64,000 nucleotides of DNA from CAZSNT01 sp964607765 (GCA_964607765.1 CAZSNT010000033.1:1-64000); one strand, 5' to 3'; counted from the stretch's first letter, positions 25,945 through 35,743 are shown. The notes: a model not told the origin generated them from the sequence alone. Made by a program: numbers and translations.

Positions 25945-27423
25945 ATGCCCCAACCAAACATCCTGCTGATTCTGACCGACCAACACCGCCTGTCGGCCTT
26001 GGGCGCCTACGGCCCGACGCCGTGCCAGACCCCGAACATCGACCGGCTGGCCGCGGAGGGCACGCTGATCGAACAGGCCTACACCACGTGCCCGGTCTGT
26101 ACACCGGCGCGCGGCAGCGTCCTCACGGGGCTCTACCCGCACGCGCACGGGATGCGCCTTAACGAGGACTGTCACCAATTGGCGGCGCAACGCCTGCGGT
26201 GTCGCCCCGACCTGCTGTCGCGGCGTCTGACCGCTCAAGGCTACAGTGTCGGCTACAACGGCAAGTGGCACCTCGGCGACCGCACCAGGCGCATCACACC
26301 GGATCTGGAAGCGCCCTCAGTGCTGCCCACCGACGCGGGGTTCGAGGGCTTTGACTACGGCGGCCACGGCGACGGGGGCCACGGGTACGACGACTACAAG
26401 CAGTACCTGGCCGGCAACGGTTGGGAGCACGAGTCTGACCATGACGTCGAGATCCCCATGCCGTCTCTGCCGCGGTGGGGGCGGCTGCGCGGTCCTGCTG
26501 AGTCGACTGTCGCGCACTACATCACCAGCAACTCGATTGATCTGCTCGAAGCGTTCCGCGAGCGGGAGAAGCCGTGGTTTCTCTGGCACAACTTCTGGGG
26601 GCCGCACGAGCCGCACTACGCCCCGGCCGAGTTCGTCGACATGTACCGGGACGTGCGAATTCCGCCGTGGCCGAACTTCACGATGCCCCAGGTCGACCCG
26701 AATCTCCCGCAACAGGCGAAGCGTCACCCGCGCTACGCGGACATGAAGTGGGAGTATTACGAGGAATTGCTCCGGTACTACTATGCGCTGACCACGCACA
26801 TCGATGCGGAGATCGGGCGGTTGCTCGCGTATCTCGACGACAGCGGCCAGCGCGACAACACGGTCATCATCTTCTCCGCAGACCACGGTGAGACGCTGGG
26901 CAGCCACGCCGGGCTCGGTGACAAGGGCTGGCACCATTTCGAGGAAATCCAACGCATTCCGTTCATTGTCTGGATGCCCGAATCACTACGCCCGGGCGCC
27001 ATGGCTCCCGGACAGCGAATCGACGACGCGCTGGTCTCGCTGGTGGACATCTATCCGACCTGCCTGGAACTGGCCGGGTGTCCGGAAAACGGACCAGACA
27101 CGCACGGGCGCTCGCTGCTGCCGCTGCTGGCGGATCCCAACACGGAGTGGCGTGACGTGGTCGGCTGCGAGTTCTGGGGGCTGAACGCGGTCAACGGCAC
27201 CATGGCGTCTGTCCGACGCGGCAACTGGAAGTACGGCTGGAATGCGAACTCCGCAGACGAGCTCTACGACCTCGAATCGGATCCCCACGAATTACGGGAC
27301 CTCGCCGCCTGTCCCGAGCACACCACGACCCTCCGGGAGATGCGTGAAACGATGGCCGAGTGGATGGCGGACACCAACATGCAAGGCGCCATCCGCAGAC
27401 ACTACGAACTGACGAGCAGATGA
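25945..27423 (+). CDS. Sulfatase (alkaline-phosphatase fold), CTPAR, no signal peptide
   Basis: A 492-aa sulfatase. The N-terminus PNILLILTDQHR carries the metal-binding aspartate, and CPVCTPARGSVLTGLYPHAHGM carries the Cys52 that is converted to formylglycine (C-x-P-x-R). The second metal site is NTVIIFSADHGETLGSHAGLGDKGW. No export signal, so it is probably cytoplasmic and acts on imported sulfated oligosaccharides. The frame is open to 25882, but the start at 25945 is family-typical and has GGAAG upstream. One GTTTTCCGGAC word in reverse (27080-27090) encodes CPEN in a surface stretch before a Lys/Arg-poor C-terminus. The next sulfatase begins one base after its stop. Confidence 0.93.
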   Translation: MPQPNILLILTDQHRLSALGAYGPTPCQTPNIDRLAAEGTLIEQAYTTCPVCTPARGSVLTGLYPHAHGMRLNEDCHQLAAQRLRCRPDLLSRRLTAQGYSVGYNGKWHLGDRTRRITPDLEAPSVLPTDAGFEGFDYGGHGDGGHGYDDYKQYLAGNGWEHESDHDVEIPMPSLPRWGRLRGPAESTVAHYITSNSIDLLEAFREREKPWFLWHNFWGPHEPHYAPAEFVDMYRDVRIPPWPNFTMPQVDPNLPQQAKRHPRYADMKWEYYEELLRYYYALTTHIDAEIGRLLAYLDDSGQRDNTVIIFSADHGETLGSHAGLGDKGWHHFEEIQRIPFIVWMPESLRPGAMAPGQRIDDALVSLVDIYPTCLELAGCPENGPDTHGRSLLPLLADPNTEWRDVVGCEFWGLNAVNGTMASVRRGNWKYGWNANSADELYDLESDPHELRDLAACPEHTTTLREMRETMAEWMADTNMQGAIRRHYELTSR

Positions 27424-27424
27424 C

Positions 27425-28921
27425 ATGGCAGCCAATCGACCGAACGTCCTTCTCCTCTTTTCGGACCAGCACAACGCCGCAACCCTCGGCTGCGAGGGGC
27501 ACCCGGATGTGCGGACTCCGCACCTGGATGCGTTGGCCGCCGAGGGCACGCGGTTCGAGAGGGCCTACTGCCAGGACGCGATCTGTCTGCCGTCGCGCTG
27601 CTCGATGTTTTCCGGACTTTACCCGCGCACCCTCGGCTGCCTGACCAATGGCGACCACACACCGCTGATGGACGGTGTCGTGTCCATGCAGGAGGCCTTC
27701 CGGCGAAATGGCTACGCCACGGCGGCGTTCGGGAAACGGCATCTGGTGTCGGGTTGCGATGCCGGCTGGGACGTGGCCGCGAGCCACATGCACGGCGAGT
27801 CGCCGAACGACAACTACGTCGCCTGGATCGAGGAACGCGGGCTGGCTGCGGAGTTCGCACACGACTGGGCCGCGGAGTTCGGGCGCGGCCCGAAGGGGGG
27901 CAGCTTCCGGGACACCGAGATCCCGTTTGCCGTCATGGGCACGCGTGAATCGCGACTTCCGGGAAACGCAACCATGGAGGCGTTTTCCGGACAACGCACG
28001 GTCGAATACCTGCGTGAACGGGCCACGGACGGCGAGCCGTTCTTCTGCTTCTCGTCCTTCTACCGGCCGCACCAGCCCTACACGCCCCTGCCCTCTTACT
28101 GGGCACGGTTCGACCGGAGCCGCTGGGGGGCGGGGCGGAACAACGGCGATGCCATCGCCATGCCGCCAAACCTGCGGCAGAATCCCGGCGAGCTCCCGCC
28201 CATGTTCCAGGGGCTCTTCCAAGGCCGAAACCGGGTCTGGCGTACGGACCTGGCCAGAGCGGACGAACAACTCTATCGCAACTATGTCTCTGCCTACTAC
28301 GCGCTGGTGGAAGAGATCGACGATCACGTCGGGGCAATCCTGAACGTGCTGGAGCAGACCGGGTTGCGCGAGAACACGATCGTGGTCTACACGACGGATC
28401 ACGGCGACTTCGTGGGACGTCACGGCATGATCGAAAAGTGCGCTCCGGGCCACAATGTCTACGAAGAGACGCTGCGCGTGCCGTTGCTCGTGAGCTGGCC
28501 GACTCAACTGCAGGCGGGAGCAGTCTGTGACGGGCTGGCCGAGCTCGTCGATGTGTATCCGACACTCCTCGATCTGTGCGGACTCCGCACACCGGAGCTG
28601 GCCCAGCCGCTGCAGGGCCAATCGCTTGCCGGCGCGCTGCGCGGCGACGCGCCGGTCGATCGGGAGTTCACGGTGTCGGAGAACTGGGGCCAGGCGACCA
28701 TCGTCACGCGAGACCACAAGTTGGGCGTGTGGCGTGAGCCGCCTGCGGGCGGGGGCCCCGACAGCCGCGCGTTCGGCGACATGCTGTTTGACCGGAAAAC
28801 AGACCCGGGAGAAGCGAGCAACCGTTACGGCGATCCGGCCTATGCTGAAGTGCAGGCGAAACTGCGGCAGAAGCTCGACCAATGGTCTGCGCGGACACCG
28901 ACTGCCGAGAGAGTGTCATGA
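27425..28921 (+). CDS. Sulfatase, CLPSR, no signal peptide
   Basis: A 498-aa sulfatase. NRPNVLLLFSDQHNAATLG gives the first metal site; the formylglycine precursor is Cys54 in AICLPSRCSMFSGLYPRTLG. NTIVVYTTDHGDFVGRHGMIEKC is the distal metal site. No signal peptide. It closely resembles the sulfatase at 35876 (same YCQDAIC-PSR block), suggesting duplication. Three dispersed words lie inside: GTTTTCCGGAC at 27607 encoding FSG only 17 residues after the catalytic Cys, another at 27982 encoding FSGQ, and the reverse sister form at 28790 encoding DRKT. Its stop overlaps the start of the GH71/99-like gene by 4 bp. Confidence 0.93.
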   Translation: MAANRPNVLLLFSDQHNAATLGCEGHPDVRTPHLDALAAEGTRFERAYCQDAICLPSRCSMFSGLYPRTLGCLTNGDHTPLMDGVVSMQEAFRRNGYATAAFGKRHLVSGCDAGWDVAASHMHGESPNDNYVAWIEERGLAAEFAHDWAAEFGRGPKGGSFRDTEIPFAVMGTRESRLPGNATMEAFSGQRTVEYLRERATDGEPFFCFSSFYRPHQPYTPLPSYWARFDRSRWGAGRNNGDAIAMPPNLRQNPGELPPMFQGLFQGRNRVWRTDLARADEQLYRNYVSAYYALVEEIDDHVGAILNVLEQTGLRENTIVVYTTDHGDFVGRHGMIEKCAPGHNVYEETLRVPLLVSWPTQLQAGAVCDGLAELVDVYPTLLDLCGLRTPELAQPLQGQSLAGALRGDAPVDREFTVSENWGQATIVTRDHKLGVWREPPAGGGPDSRAFGDMLFDRKTDPGEASNRYGDPAYAEVQAKLRQKLDQWSARTPTAERVS

Positions 28922-30219
28922 GGAAGCTGACTGCAAGCTGTTTGGGAGTACTGATGGCCGTATCATCTCTTTGCGCTGCGGACGAACGGATCGACTGCTC
29001 CACCTTGACGGGCAAGGTGATGTGCGGGTATCAGGGGTGGTTCCGGACCCCCGATGACGGCACGGGAGGGGGTTGGACGCACTACGGCAAAGGCGGCAAG
29101 TTTGAGCCCGGTGCCTGCAGCATCGATTTCTGGCCGAACGTGTCCGAGTTGGATGCCGACGAGACGTTCGTGACGGCGTTTCGCCACGCGGACGGCACGC
29201 CGGCCCGGGTTTTCAGCTCGGTAACGCCCAAGACCGCCATGCGCCACTTCCTCTGGATGCGGGAGTACGGGATCGACGGCGTCTTTGTTCAGCGCTTTGC
29301 CAGCCCTGTGTGCGACATCGGGCGTGGGTGGGAGCAACGCCGAAAGAACACCGACAGAGTACTCGAGAACTGCCGGGCGGGAGCCAACGCCCACGGCAGA
29401 GCCTACGCCGTGATGTACGATCTCTCCGGAATGCCGAACGGTAAGATGGACAAGGTGATGGTCGACTGGCGGCATCTCGAGAATGACTTGGGGATCACCA
29501 CACTCGCCGATGACCGTGCCTACCTGCACCATCGTGGCAAGCCGGTCGTCGCCGTCTGGGGCGTGGGGTTCGGCGGCAAGGACCGCAAGTACACGCTGGA
29601 CGAGTGTTCCGATCTCATCGCTTCCCTCAAGGACCGGGGCCTGACCGTCATGCTCGGCGTACCCACCGGTTGGCGTACTCTCGACCGGGACTCGACCAAA
29701 GACGCGCGACTGCACAAAGCGATCCGGCAAGCAGACATCATCTCACCGTGGACCGTCGGGCGCTACCGGGACGGAAGAGGCGTGAAGCGGCATGCAGGCC
29801 GACGCTGGAAGGGCGACATCACCTGGTGTCGGGACGCCGGCCTGGAGTACCTGCCCGTCGTCTTCCCCGGGTTCAGCTGGGTCAACCTGAAGGGAGAGCC
29901 CGAAGACCGGCAGATACATCGTCGCGACGGGTTGTTCCTCTGGAGCCAGTACTGCGAACTCCGCAAACTCGGAGCGACCATGGTCTACCAGGCCATGTTC
30001 GACGAAGTGGATGAAGGCACGCAGATCCTCAAGATCAGCAATGATCCCCCGGTCGGGGAGAGTGTTTTCCGGACATACGAGGGGTTGCCCGAGGACCACT
30101 ACCTGTGGTTGGTCGGTCAGGCGACTCGCATGATCCGTGGCGAGATCGATCGCGCTCCGAAGCGCGAGGGATTCGATGAGGTCAACAAGAGATTCAGTGA
30201 CAAAGCAACGACCCCGTAG
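28918..30219 (+). CDS. Exported GH71/99-like protein
   Basis: A 433-aa protein with a signal peptide ending in SLCAAD. The body is the conserved PVC/Bacteroidetes family annotated as glycoside hydrolase family 71/99-like: VMCGYQGWFRTPDDG, WTHYGKGGKFEPGACSIDFWP, FLWMREYGIDGVFVQRFAS, AYAVMYDLSG, ADIISPWTVGRYRD, LPVVFPGFSWVNL and YQAMFDEVDEGTQI. GH99 enzymes are endo-alpha-mannosidases, so cleavage inside an alpha-mannan or related glycan is plausible, not shown. It is translationally coupled (ATGA) to the preceding sulfatase. A GTTTTCCGGAC word at 30064 encodes VFRT near the C-terminus. A longer relative lies at 42198. Confidence 0.85.
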   Translation: MRKLTASCLGVLMAVSSLCAADERIDCSTLTGKVMCGYQGWFRTPDDGTGGGWTHYGKGGKFEPGACSIDFWPNVSELDADETFVTAFRHADGTPARVFSSVTPKTAMRHFLWMREYGIDGVFVQRFASPVCDIGRGWEQRRKNTDRVLENCRAGANAHGRAYAVMYDLSGMPNGKMDKVMVDWRHLENDLGITTLADDRAYLHHRGKPVVAVWGVGFGGKDRKYTLDECSDLIASLKDRGLTVMLGVPTGWRTLDRDSTKDARLHKAIRQADIISPWTVGRYRDGRGVKRHAGRRWKGDITWCRDAGLEYLPVVFPGFSWVNLKGEPEDRQIHRRDGLFLWSQYCELRKLGATMVYQAMFDEVDEGTQILKISNDPPVGESVFRTYEGLPEDHYLWLVGQATRMIRGEIDRAPKREGFDEVNKRFSDKATTP

Positions 30220-30355
30220 GCCGGGTCTTCCGCCGGAAGGCTTGAAGAATGGGGGAGAACCAAAGGACGATCCTAACCATCGGCAAGCAAGAGAATTCGA
30301 CAGGAATACGTGCTGTCAACTTTGACAGAGCCTGAACGGGGGACAGGAGATGATC
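30220..30355. other. Spacer with inverted repeats
   Basis: A short hairpin CTTCC-GCC-GGAAG lies at 30227-30239, just after the preceding stop, and may be a weak terminator. A second inverted repeat, CTGTCA-ACTT-TGACAG, lies at 30313-30328, close to the ThuA start, and could be an operator. Confidence 0.35.
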
Positions 30356-31333
30356 ATGAGAGAGTGCAGTGCCGGGCGGTGTTTGCTGTCGTTGTTTCTT
30401 TCGGGGGTTGTTTTGTCTGCAGCGGCTGCTCCGAAGGCCAAGAAAACCAAGCGGCAGCAAGCCATTGACAAGTTCAACCAAGTCCACGAGGTGGACGCGA
30501 ACGTCGTGGTGGAGTTCAGGGAGATCGTGGGCGATATCAAGCCTGCTGCCGCTCCGGCGCAGCCGCGCAAAGTGCTGGTCTACGGGGTGAGCCACGGGCC
30601 GCACCGATTCGTAATTCCCACGGCCAGAGTGATCATGGGCCTGCTCGGCGAAGAGACCGGTGCCTACACAGCAGTGATCAGCGACGACCTTGCCAACTTC
30701 GAGCCCAACGCCCTGAAGCAATTCGACGCGGTTTGCTTCGCCAACACGACCGGCGAAGTGTTCTACCGTCCGATCGCCAGACATCTGTTCGACGAACTCA
30801 CGGTGGCCGAGAAGAAGGAGCAGGTCGCCAACGCCGGACGACTGGTGAAGAACCTGACCGACTACGTCATGGACGGCGGCGGGTTCTTCGGGATTCACGC
30901 GGCCACGGATACGCTGAAGAAGTCACCAGCCTACGGCGAGATGGTCGGCGGTTACTTCGACGGGCATCCGTGGTCGGCGAGCCAGACGGTTTTCATACAG
31001 GTGGAACAGCCGGAGCATCCGCTCTGCAGGGGCGTTTTCCGGACAGAAGGCTTCTCCATCAAGGACGAGATCTACCAGATGAAGGCGCCGTATTCGCGGG
31101 ACAAGGTCACTGTTCTCCTGTCGCTGGATCTGGAGAAATGCGAGAAGCCGAAGAAGCCCGTCAAACGCGGGGCGACGGACTTCCCGATCAGTTGGGTCAA
31201 GCCGCATGGTAAGGGCCGCGTGTTCTACTCGGTGCTGGGCCACGGCAAAGCCACGTTCCACAATCGCCTGGTGGTTCAGCACTGGCTGAACGGGCTGCAA
31301 TATGTCATGGGAGATACACCGCATGCAGACTGA
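30356..31333 (+). CDS. Exported ThuA-domain protein
   Basis: A 325-aa protein with a signal peptide (CLLSLFLSGVVLSAAAAP). After a Lys-rich stretch and a short helical segment, the ThuA (trehalose-utilisation, class I glutamine-amidotransferase-like) fold begins: KVLVYGVSHGPHRF, DAVCFANTTGEVFYRP, GGGFFGIHAATDTLKKS and VGGYFDGHPWSASQ, ending with HGKGRVFYSVLGHGK. ThuA proteins accompany Gfo/Idh/MocA oxidoreductases in sugar catabolism; the reaction is not established. The start at 30356 fits AGGAG better than the ATG at 30350. GTTTTCCGGAC at 31034 encodes VFRT. It overlaps the next sulfatase by 11 bp. Confidence 0.87.
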   Translation: MRECSAGRCLLSLFLSGVVLSAAAAPKAKKTKRQQAIDKFNQVHEVDANVVVEFREIVGDIKPAAAPAQPRKVLVYGVSHGPHRFVIPTARVIMGLLGEETGAYTAVISDDLANFEPNALKQFDAVCFANTTGEVFYRPIARHLFDELTVAEKKEQVANAGRLVKNLTDYVMDGGGFFGIHAATDTLKKSPAYGEMVGGYFDGHPWSASQTVFIQVEQPEHPLCRGVFRTEGFSIKDEIYQMKAPYSRDKVTVLLSLDLEKCEKPKKPVKRGATDFPISWVKPHGKGRVFYSVLGHGKATFHNRLVVQHWLNGLQYVMGDTPHAD

Positions 31334-32717
31334 TGTTTTCCGGACAGTTGCGACCAAAGCGGCAGTGGGCGTTGTCTTGCTCTGCAGCGCCGCCCCGGTT
31401 CTTGGCTCAGACAAGCCGAACGTCATCGTGATCATGGCCGACGACCTCGGTGCCGAGGGTTTGGGTTGCTACGGCAGCACGATCTACACCACGCCCAACC
31501 TGGACCGAATGGCTGAAGAGGGCGTACGGTTCGACAATGCCTACGCCACACCGCTGTGCACACCGACCCGGGTCATGATCATGAGCGGGCTCTACGCGAA
31601 CCGAACCGGGTTCCGCGCTCTGATCGGCAAGGGCAAAGGCGTGCGCATGCCGGCGGAGATCAAGACATTCGGGCACATCTTCCGAGAGGCCGGCTACCAG
31701 ACCGGCATTGCCGGCAAGTGGCAGCTCGGCAAGTTTGACGAGCACCCCGGACAGCCGGTCGAGCATGGCTTTGACGAATACTGCATGTGGACCTGGTTCT
31801 ACGGTGGGAAGAAGTCCAGCCGCTTCTACAGCCCCCAAATCTACCAGGCCGGGAAAGTCATCAACGGCGCCGAAAGTGATTTCGGGCCGGATTACTTCAA
31901 TGACTTCGTTCTGGACTTCATCGACCGAAACAAAGACAGGCCGTTCTTCTTCTACTACCCGATGGTCCTTGTCCATTCGCCCTTCATTCACCCTCCGAAG
32001 CTGGAAGCACTTGCGCGCAGCAAGTACACAGACGACCTGGACAAGAAGACCGTCGCGTTCGGCCACATGATCACGTACATGGATCACATCGTGGGCAATA
32101 TCCTGACGCGGCTCCGGAAGCACGGCATCGAGAAGAACACTTTGGTGCTGTTCACCGCGGACAACGGAACGCACAAGTCGATCACCAGCAAACTCCCCGG
32201 GATGTCTCTGAAGGGCGGCAAGGGATCCATGACCGAGGCCGGCACTCGCGTGCCTTTCATCGCCTGGTGGCCAGAGACCATTCAGCCAGGTGTCCGTAAC
32301 GAGTTTCTCTGTCTGGTCGATGTCCTGCCCACGATTGCCTCGGTCGCTGGAATCGAGCTGGACTGGAAGTTCGACGGAATGGACTTGTCCCACAATCTGA
32401 TTGGGACGGAGGGCCCAGACCGGGAGCGGATTCTGATGTCCTACAAGCAGGGCTTCTTCGCGAGAGACAAGCGCTTCCGGCTCCACGAGGATGGCACGCT
32501 CCATGACATCCCGGTGACCTCTGACAAGGAGCGTTACAGCGAGAAGACGTGCACCACTCCCGAGCGCGATCCCCAGCAGAAGTTGCTTCAGGGAGCTCTG
32601 GACGAGCTCATGGCGATCCCGCAGGAGTACGGGCAGACGGCCACCGCCGGGCCCGAACGCGAATCGCCAAAGACAGGGAAGCCCAGGAAGAAGCGAGGGA
32701 AGAGAGAGAAGATATGA
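31323..32717 (+). CDS. Exported sulfatase, CTPTR
   Basis: A 464-aa sulfatase. Signal peptide within residues 1-33; metal site PNVIVIMADDLGAEGLGCYG; formylglycine precursor Cys79 in PLCTPTRVMIMSGLYANRTG; distal site NTLVLFTADNGTHKS. The Asp-Asp after MA and the Asn in TADNG are of the S1 arylsulfatase type. The C-terminus is a short Lys-rich tail (GKPRKKRGKREKI). A GTTTTCCGGAC word at 31335 encodes VFRT at residues 5-8 of its own signal peptide. It overlaps the ThuA gene upstream and the next sulfatase downstream (ATGA), so the three genes form one unit. Confidence 0.93.
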   Translation: MQTDVFRTVATKAAVGVVLLCSAAPVLGSDKPNVIVIMADDLGAEGLGCYGSTIYTTPNLDRMAEEGVRFDNAYATPLCTPTRVMIMSGLYANRTGFRALIGKGKGVRMPAEIKTFGHIFREAGYQTGIAGKWQLGKFDEHPGQPVEHGFDEYCMWTWFYGGKKSSRFYSPQIYQAGKVINGAESDFGPDYFNDFVLDFIDRNKDRPFFFYYPMVLVHSPFIHPPKLEALARSKYTDDLDKKTVAFGHMITYMDHIVGNILTRLRKHGIEKNTLVLFTADNGTHKSITSKLPGMSLKGGKGSMTEAGTRVPFIAWWPETIQPGVRNEFLCLVDVLPTIASVAGIELDWKFDGMDLSHNLIGTEGPDRERILMSYKQGFFARDKRFRLHEDGTLHDIPVTSDKERYSEKTCTTPERDPQQKLLQGALDELMAIPQEYGQTATAGPERESPKTGKPRKKRGKREKI

Positions 32718-34141
32718 GCCGACAATGGACAACGAACACGGTTGCGGGGGTGATCGCGGGCGTAGTAGTGCTTCTGGGCGCGTCCGCAGTGGCTCAGGCG
32801 GCCCCGAATCCCGGACGCATGAATGTCCTGTTCCTGGTGGTTGACGACTTGAACACGTGGCTGCTCGGGGACACAAACCGATACTCGGGAAAGGTCGTGG
32901 CGCCGAGCATCCGAAGACTGGCCGACAGCGGGGTTTTGTTCAATCGCGCCTACACCGCCAGTCCGTTCTGCTGCCCGTCGCGGACCGCTCTGCTGTCCGG
33001 AGTCAGTCCCATGGAATCGGGAATCTACGGCAACGGTTTGGACGTGGCGGGGAGCGTTGCGCTCAAGACCGCCACGTCCTTCCCGAAGCTGTTCAGGCAG
33101 GCGGGATACACCACTGCTTCCTACGGCAAGATCAGCCACGGATGGAGTTCGGGCGACGCCTGGGACGACCACATCCCCCACAAACGCGACCCCGTCCCGC
33201 CAGATGCCCCCCTCACGCCTGTCGGGAGAGGCGAACAGGACTGGGGACCCACGCATCTGGCGGAGGAGGAGATGGGCGACACTACGTACGCAGACGCCGC
33301 GATCAAGCAGTTGCAGAAGAAGCACGACAAGCCGTTCCTCATCGCCTGTGGCCTGTTCCACCCGCACATGCCTTGGTACGTGCCACAGAAGTACTTCGAC
33401 ATGTTCCCCATGGAAGAGGTCACCACCCCGCCACTGAAGGAGGGAGACCTGGACGACGTGCCGGCCCTCGCCCGCGAGTTGACCAAAGGCAAGAGCAATT
33501 TCGTTGCCGCCGTACGTGAGAAGGGCTTGCTCAAACAGGGCGTCCAGGCGTACCTCGCGACAACGGCCTACTCGGACGCACAGATGGGGCGTGTGCTCGA
33601 CGCGCTGGACAAGAGTCCGTACCGGGACAACACGCTTGTCGTGTTGATCAGTGATCACGGGTTCCACCTGGCCGAGAAGGACCATTGGCAGAAAGGCACG
33701 CTCTGGGAGGAAGCCACCCATTGTCTGATGATGTTCCGGGTCCCGGGCATGACCGAGGCCGGGGGCGTGTCCGAACGCTTCGTTTCGCTACAGGACATCT
33801 ATTCGACGCTCGCCGAGATCTGTGGTCTCACAGCCCCCGACTATGTGGCCGGACGGTCGCTCGTGCCCTTGCTCAGGGAGCCGGATGCCGAATGGAAAAG
33901 TACGGCTATTTCCGCGCTGGCCAGCCGCTACGTCAGCATCCGGAACGAGAGATTCCGCTACACCCGCTACAGTGACGACCAGGAAGAGCTGTACGACTGC
34001 GGGAAAGACCCGAGCGAGTGGACGAATCAGATCGGCAACCCGGAGTACGCGTCTGTGCTCAAGACGCTTCGGGCGGCCGTGCCGGCCCACACGGACATGG
34101 TGCCCGCTCTCCCCCGCAAGCAGAAGAAGAGGAAGAAGTGA
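32714..34141 (+). CDS. Exported sulfatase, CCPSR (iduronate-2-sulfatase-like)
   Basis: A 475-aa sulfatase with a signal peptide ending in VAQAAP. Metal site NVLFLVVDDLNTWLLG, precursor Cys86 in SPFCCPSRTALLSGVSPMESG, distal site NTLVVLISDHGFHLAEKDHWQKGTLWEE. The DDLNTW and GFHLAEK-HW pattern is that of the iduronate-2-sulfatase / choline-sulfatase-like branch common in PVC genomes. The tail is Lys-rich (PRKQKKRKK). A long open frame exists upstream to 32549, but coupling to the previous stop and the signal peptide set the start. The sulfated sugar is unknown. Confidence 0.93.
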   Translation: MSRQWTTNTVAGVIAGVVVLLGASAVAQAAPNPGRMNVLFLVVDDLNTWLLGDTNRYSGKVVAPSIRRLADSGVLFNRAYTASPFCCPSRTALLSGVSPMESGIYGNGLDVAGSVALKTATSFPKLFRQAGYTTASYGKISHGWSSGDAWDDHIPHKRDPVPPDAPLTPVGRGEQDWGPTHLAEEEMGDTTYADAAIKQLQKKHDKPFLIACGLFHPHMPWYVPQKYFDMFPMEEVTTPPLKEGDLDDVPALARELTKGKSNFVAAVREKGLLKQGVQAYLATTAYSDAQMGRVLDALDKSPYRDNTLVVLISDHGFHLAEKDHWQKGTLWEEATHCLMMFRVPGMTEAGGVSERFVSLQDIYSTLAEICGLTAPDYVAGRSLVPLLREPDAEWKSTAISALASRYVSIRNERFRYTRYSDDQEELYDCGKDPSEWTNQIGNPEYASVLKTLRAAVPAHTDMVPALPRKQKKRKK

Positions 34142-34261
34142 TGTCTCCAATCGCTTGACGATGTCGACGACGATAGCGGATGACGAGTGCAAGCGCCCGA
34201 TCGTTCGCCGCTATCGTCACCGCTATCCTCAACCGACAGAGACCGGAAAACGGAGAAGACA
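34142..34261. repeat. Spacer of degenerate short repeats with one GTTTTCCGGTC word (reverse)
   Basis: The word CGATAGCGG/CCGCTATCG recurs in both orientations around 34170-34225, including CGCTATCGTCAC next to CGCTATCCTCAA. GACCGGAAAAC, the sister form in reverse, is at 34241-34251 and ends 10 bp before the next start. The make-up recalls the 10-bp arrays, but the period is not clean here. Confidence 0.5.
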
Positions 34262-35743
34262 ATGACAGTCATGAACAGAACAGGTTTCCTGGTATTGGCA
34301 TCAACGATTGGCCTGGCCGCCAGTGTGTGGGCGCAGCCACAGCGCCCCAACATCGTGCTCGTGATGGCCGATGACCAGGGCTGGGGCCAGGTAGGGTACT
34401 ACGATCACCCGCGTCTGAAGACCCCGCACCTCGATGCGATGTCTGAGGCGGGTATCCGTTTCGACCGCTTCTATGCGGCGGGTCCCGTCTGCTCGCCCAC
34501 ACGCGCGTCGGTGTTGACCGGCAGAACCCACAACCGAACCGGCGTGCCGTCGCACGGCCACCGCCTCTGCCTTCAGGAGAAGACGCTCCCCCAAGCTCTC
34601 AAGAAGGCAGGCTACGCCACGGGGCATTTCGGCAAATGGCATCTCAATGGCGTGCGCGGCGCCGGGGCGCCAATTCTCGCGGACGATGCGAACCACCCCG
34701 GCCGATACGGTTTCGATGAGTGGCTGTCGGTCACCAATTTCTTTGATCTGAATCCGCTCATGAGTCGGAACGGCGAGTTCGAGGAGTTCAAGGGCGATTC
34801 CTCGGCCATCATTGTCGCCGAGGCGCTCACGTTCATGGCGCGGCAGAGGAAGGCCAAGTCTCCTTTCCTCGCCGTGATCTGGTACGGGTCTCCTCACAGC
34901 CCGATGAAGGCTCTGGACGAAGATCGCAAGGGACTCACTGGCGACAAACTCGGCCATCACCTCGGTGAGATTGTGGGCATTGACCGCAGCATCGGCGCCC
35001 TCAGACGGGGGTTGCGTGAGTTGGGGATCGAGAGGGACACGCTGGTCTGGTACTGCAGCGACAACGGCGGACTCAACATCGACCCCGACGCCTGCGGCGG
35101 TCTGCGAGGGAACAAGGGCAGTGTTTTCGAAGGCGGTATCCGTGTGCCGGGCATCGTCGAATGGCCGGGTCACATCAAGCCGGCGATCACCGCTTTCCCC
35201 GCGTCCACCATGGACATCATGCCCACCATCGTCGACCTGCTCGCCCTGCCCGACGACTCCCAGCTGACCGTGCGGGACGGTGAGAGCATCGCGGCGCTCT
35301 TCGCAGGAGCGATCCCCAAGAGAGAGCGGCCCATACCGTTCCGCTTCCAGAAGAAGGCGGCCCTCATCGAAGGCGACTACAAGCTGTTGAGCCTGAATGC
35401 CGGCAAGGACACTGAATGGAAGCTGTATGACCTGAAGAGTGATCCCGGCGAGACGAAGGACCTGGCCGAGGATCTTCCTGAGCTCTTTGAGAGAATGAAA
35501 TCGGCAGCAAAGGCCGCCATCGGCTCGATCGACGCGAGCGCACTAGGAAAGGACTATCCGGAAGGGAAGGTCCTCCAGCCCGTGCGCAACGAGTTCTGGT
35601 ACAAGCTGGAAGCGTACCGCCCGCATTTCGAGGATTTCTTCAAGCGCCCGGAATACGCGGGCTACAAGCAGAAGGCAATGGGACAAGGCAAGCCGAAGAA
35701 GGCAGGCAAGAAAGGCGGCAGGGAGGCGAAGAAGGCGCTGTAG
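34262..35743 (+). CDS. Exported sulfatase, CSPTR
   Basis: A 493-aa sulfatase with signal peptide (GFLVLASTIGLAASVWAQ). Metal site PNIVLVMADDQGWGQVGYYDH; formylglycine precursor Cys77 in GPVCSPTRASVLTGRTHNRTG; KWHLNG, a family-typical basic segment; distal site TLVWYCSDNGGLNIDPDACGGLRGNKG followed by the FEGGIRVPGIVEWPG segment. These are classical arylsulfatase A-type features. The C-terminus is Lys-rich (KKAGKKGGREAKKAL). Start chosen at 34262 with GGAGAAG upstream; 34271 is an alternative. Confidence 0.93.
   Translation: MTVMNRTGFLVLASTIGLAASVWAQPQRPNIVLVMADDQGWGQVGYYDHPRLKTPHLDAMSEAGIRFDRFYAAGPVCSPTRASVLTGRTHNRTGVPSHGHRLCLQEKTLPQALKKAGYATGHFGKWHLNGVRGAGAPILADDANHPGRYGFDEWLSVTNFFDLNPLMSRNGEFEEFKGDSSAIIVAEALTFMARQRKAKSPFLAVIWYGSPHSPMKALDEDRKGLTGDKLGHHLGEIVGIDRSIGALRRGLRELGIERDTLVWYCSDNGGLNIDPDACGGLRGNKGSVFEGGIRVPGIVEWPGHIKPAITAFPASTMDIMPTIVDLLALPDDSQLTVRDGESIAALFAGAIPKRERPIPFRFQKKAALIEGDYKLLSLNAGKDTEWKLYDLKSDPGETKDLAEDLPELFERMKSAAKAAIGSIDASALGKDYPEGKVLQPVRNEFWYKLEAYRPHFEDFFKRPEYAGYKQKAMGQGKPKKAGKKGGREAKKAL

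Noticed and set aside
29037..29050. Another copy of the dispersed word (GGTTCCGGACC)
   Set aside because: It lacks the T4 run and encodes the conserved WFRTP block of the GH71/99-like family, also present with other codons at 42947.
30245..30340. Riboswitch or other structured leader before the ThuA gene
   Set aside because: Only short inverted repeats are seen; no conserved riboswitch core could be recognised.
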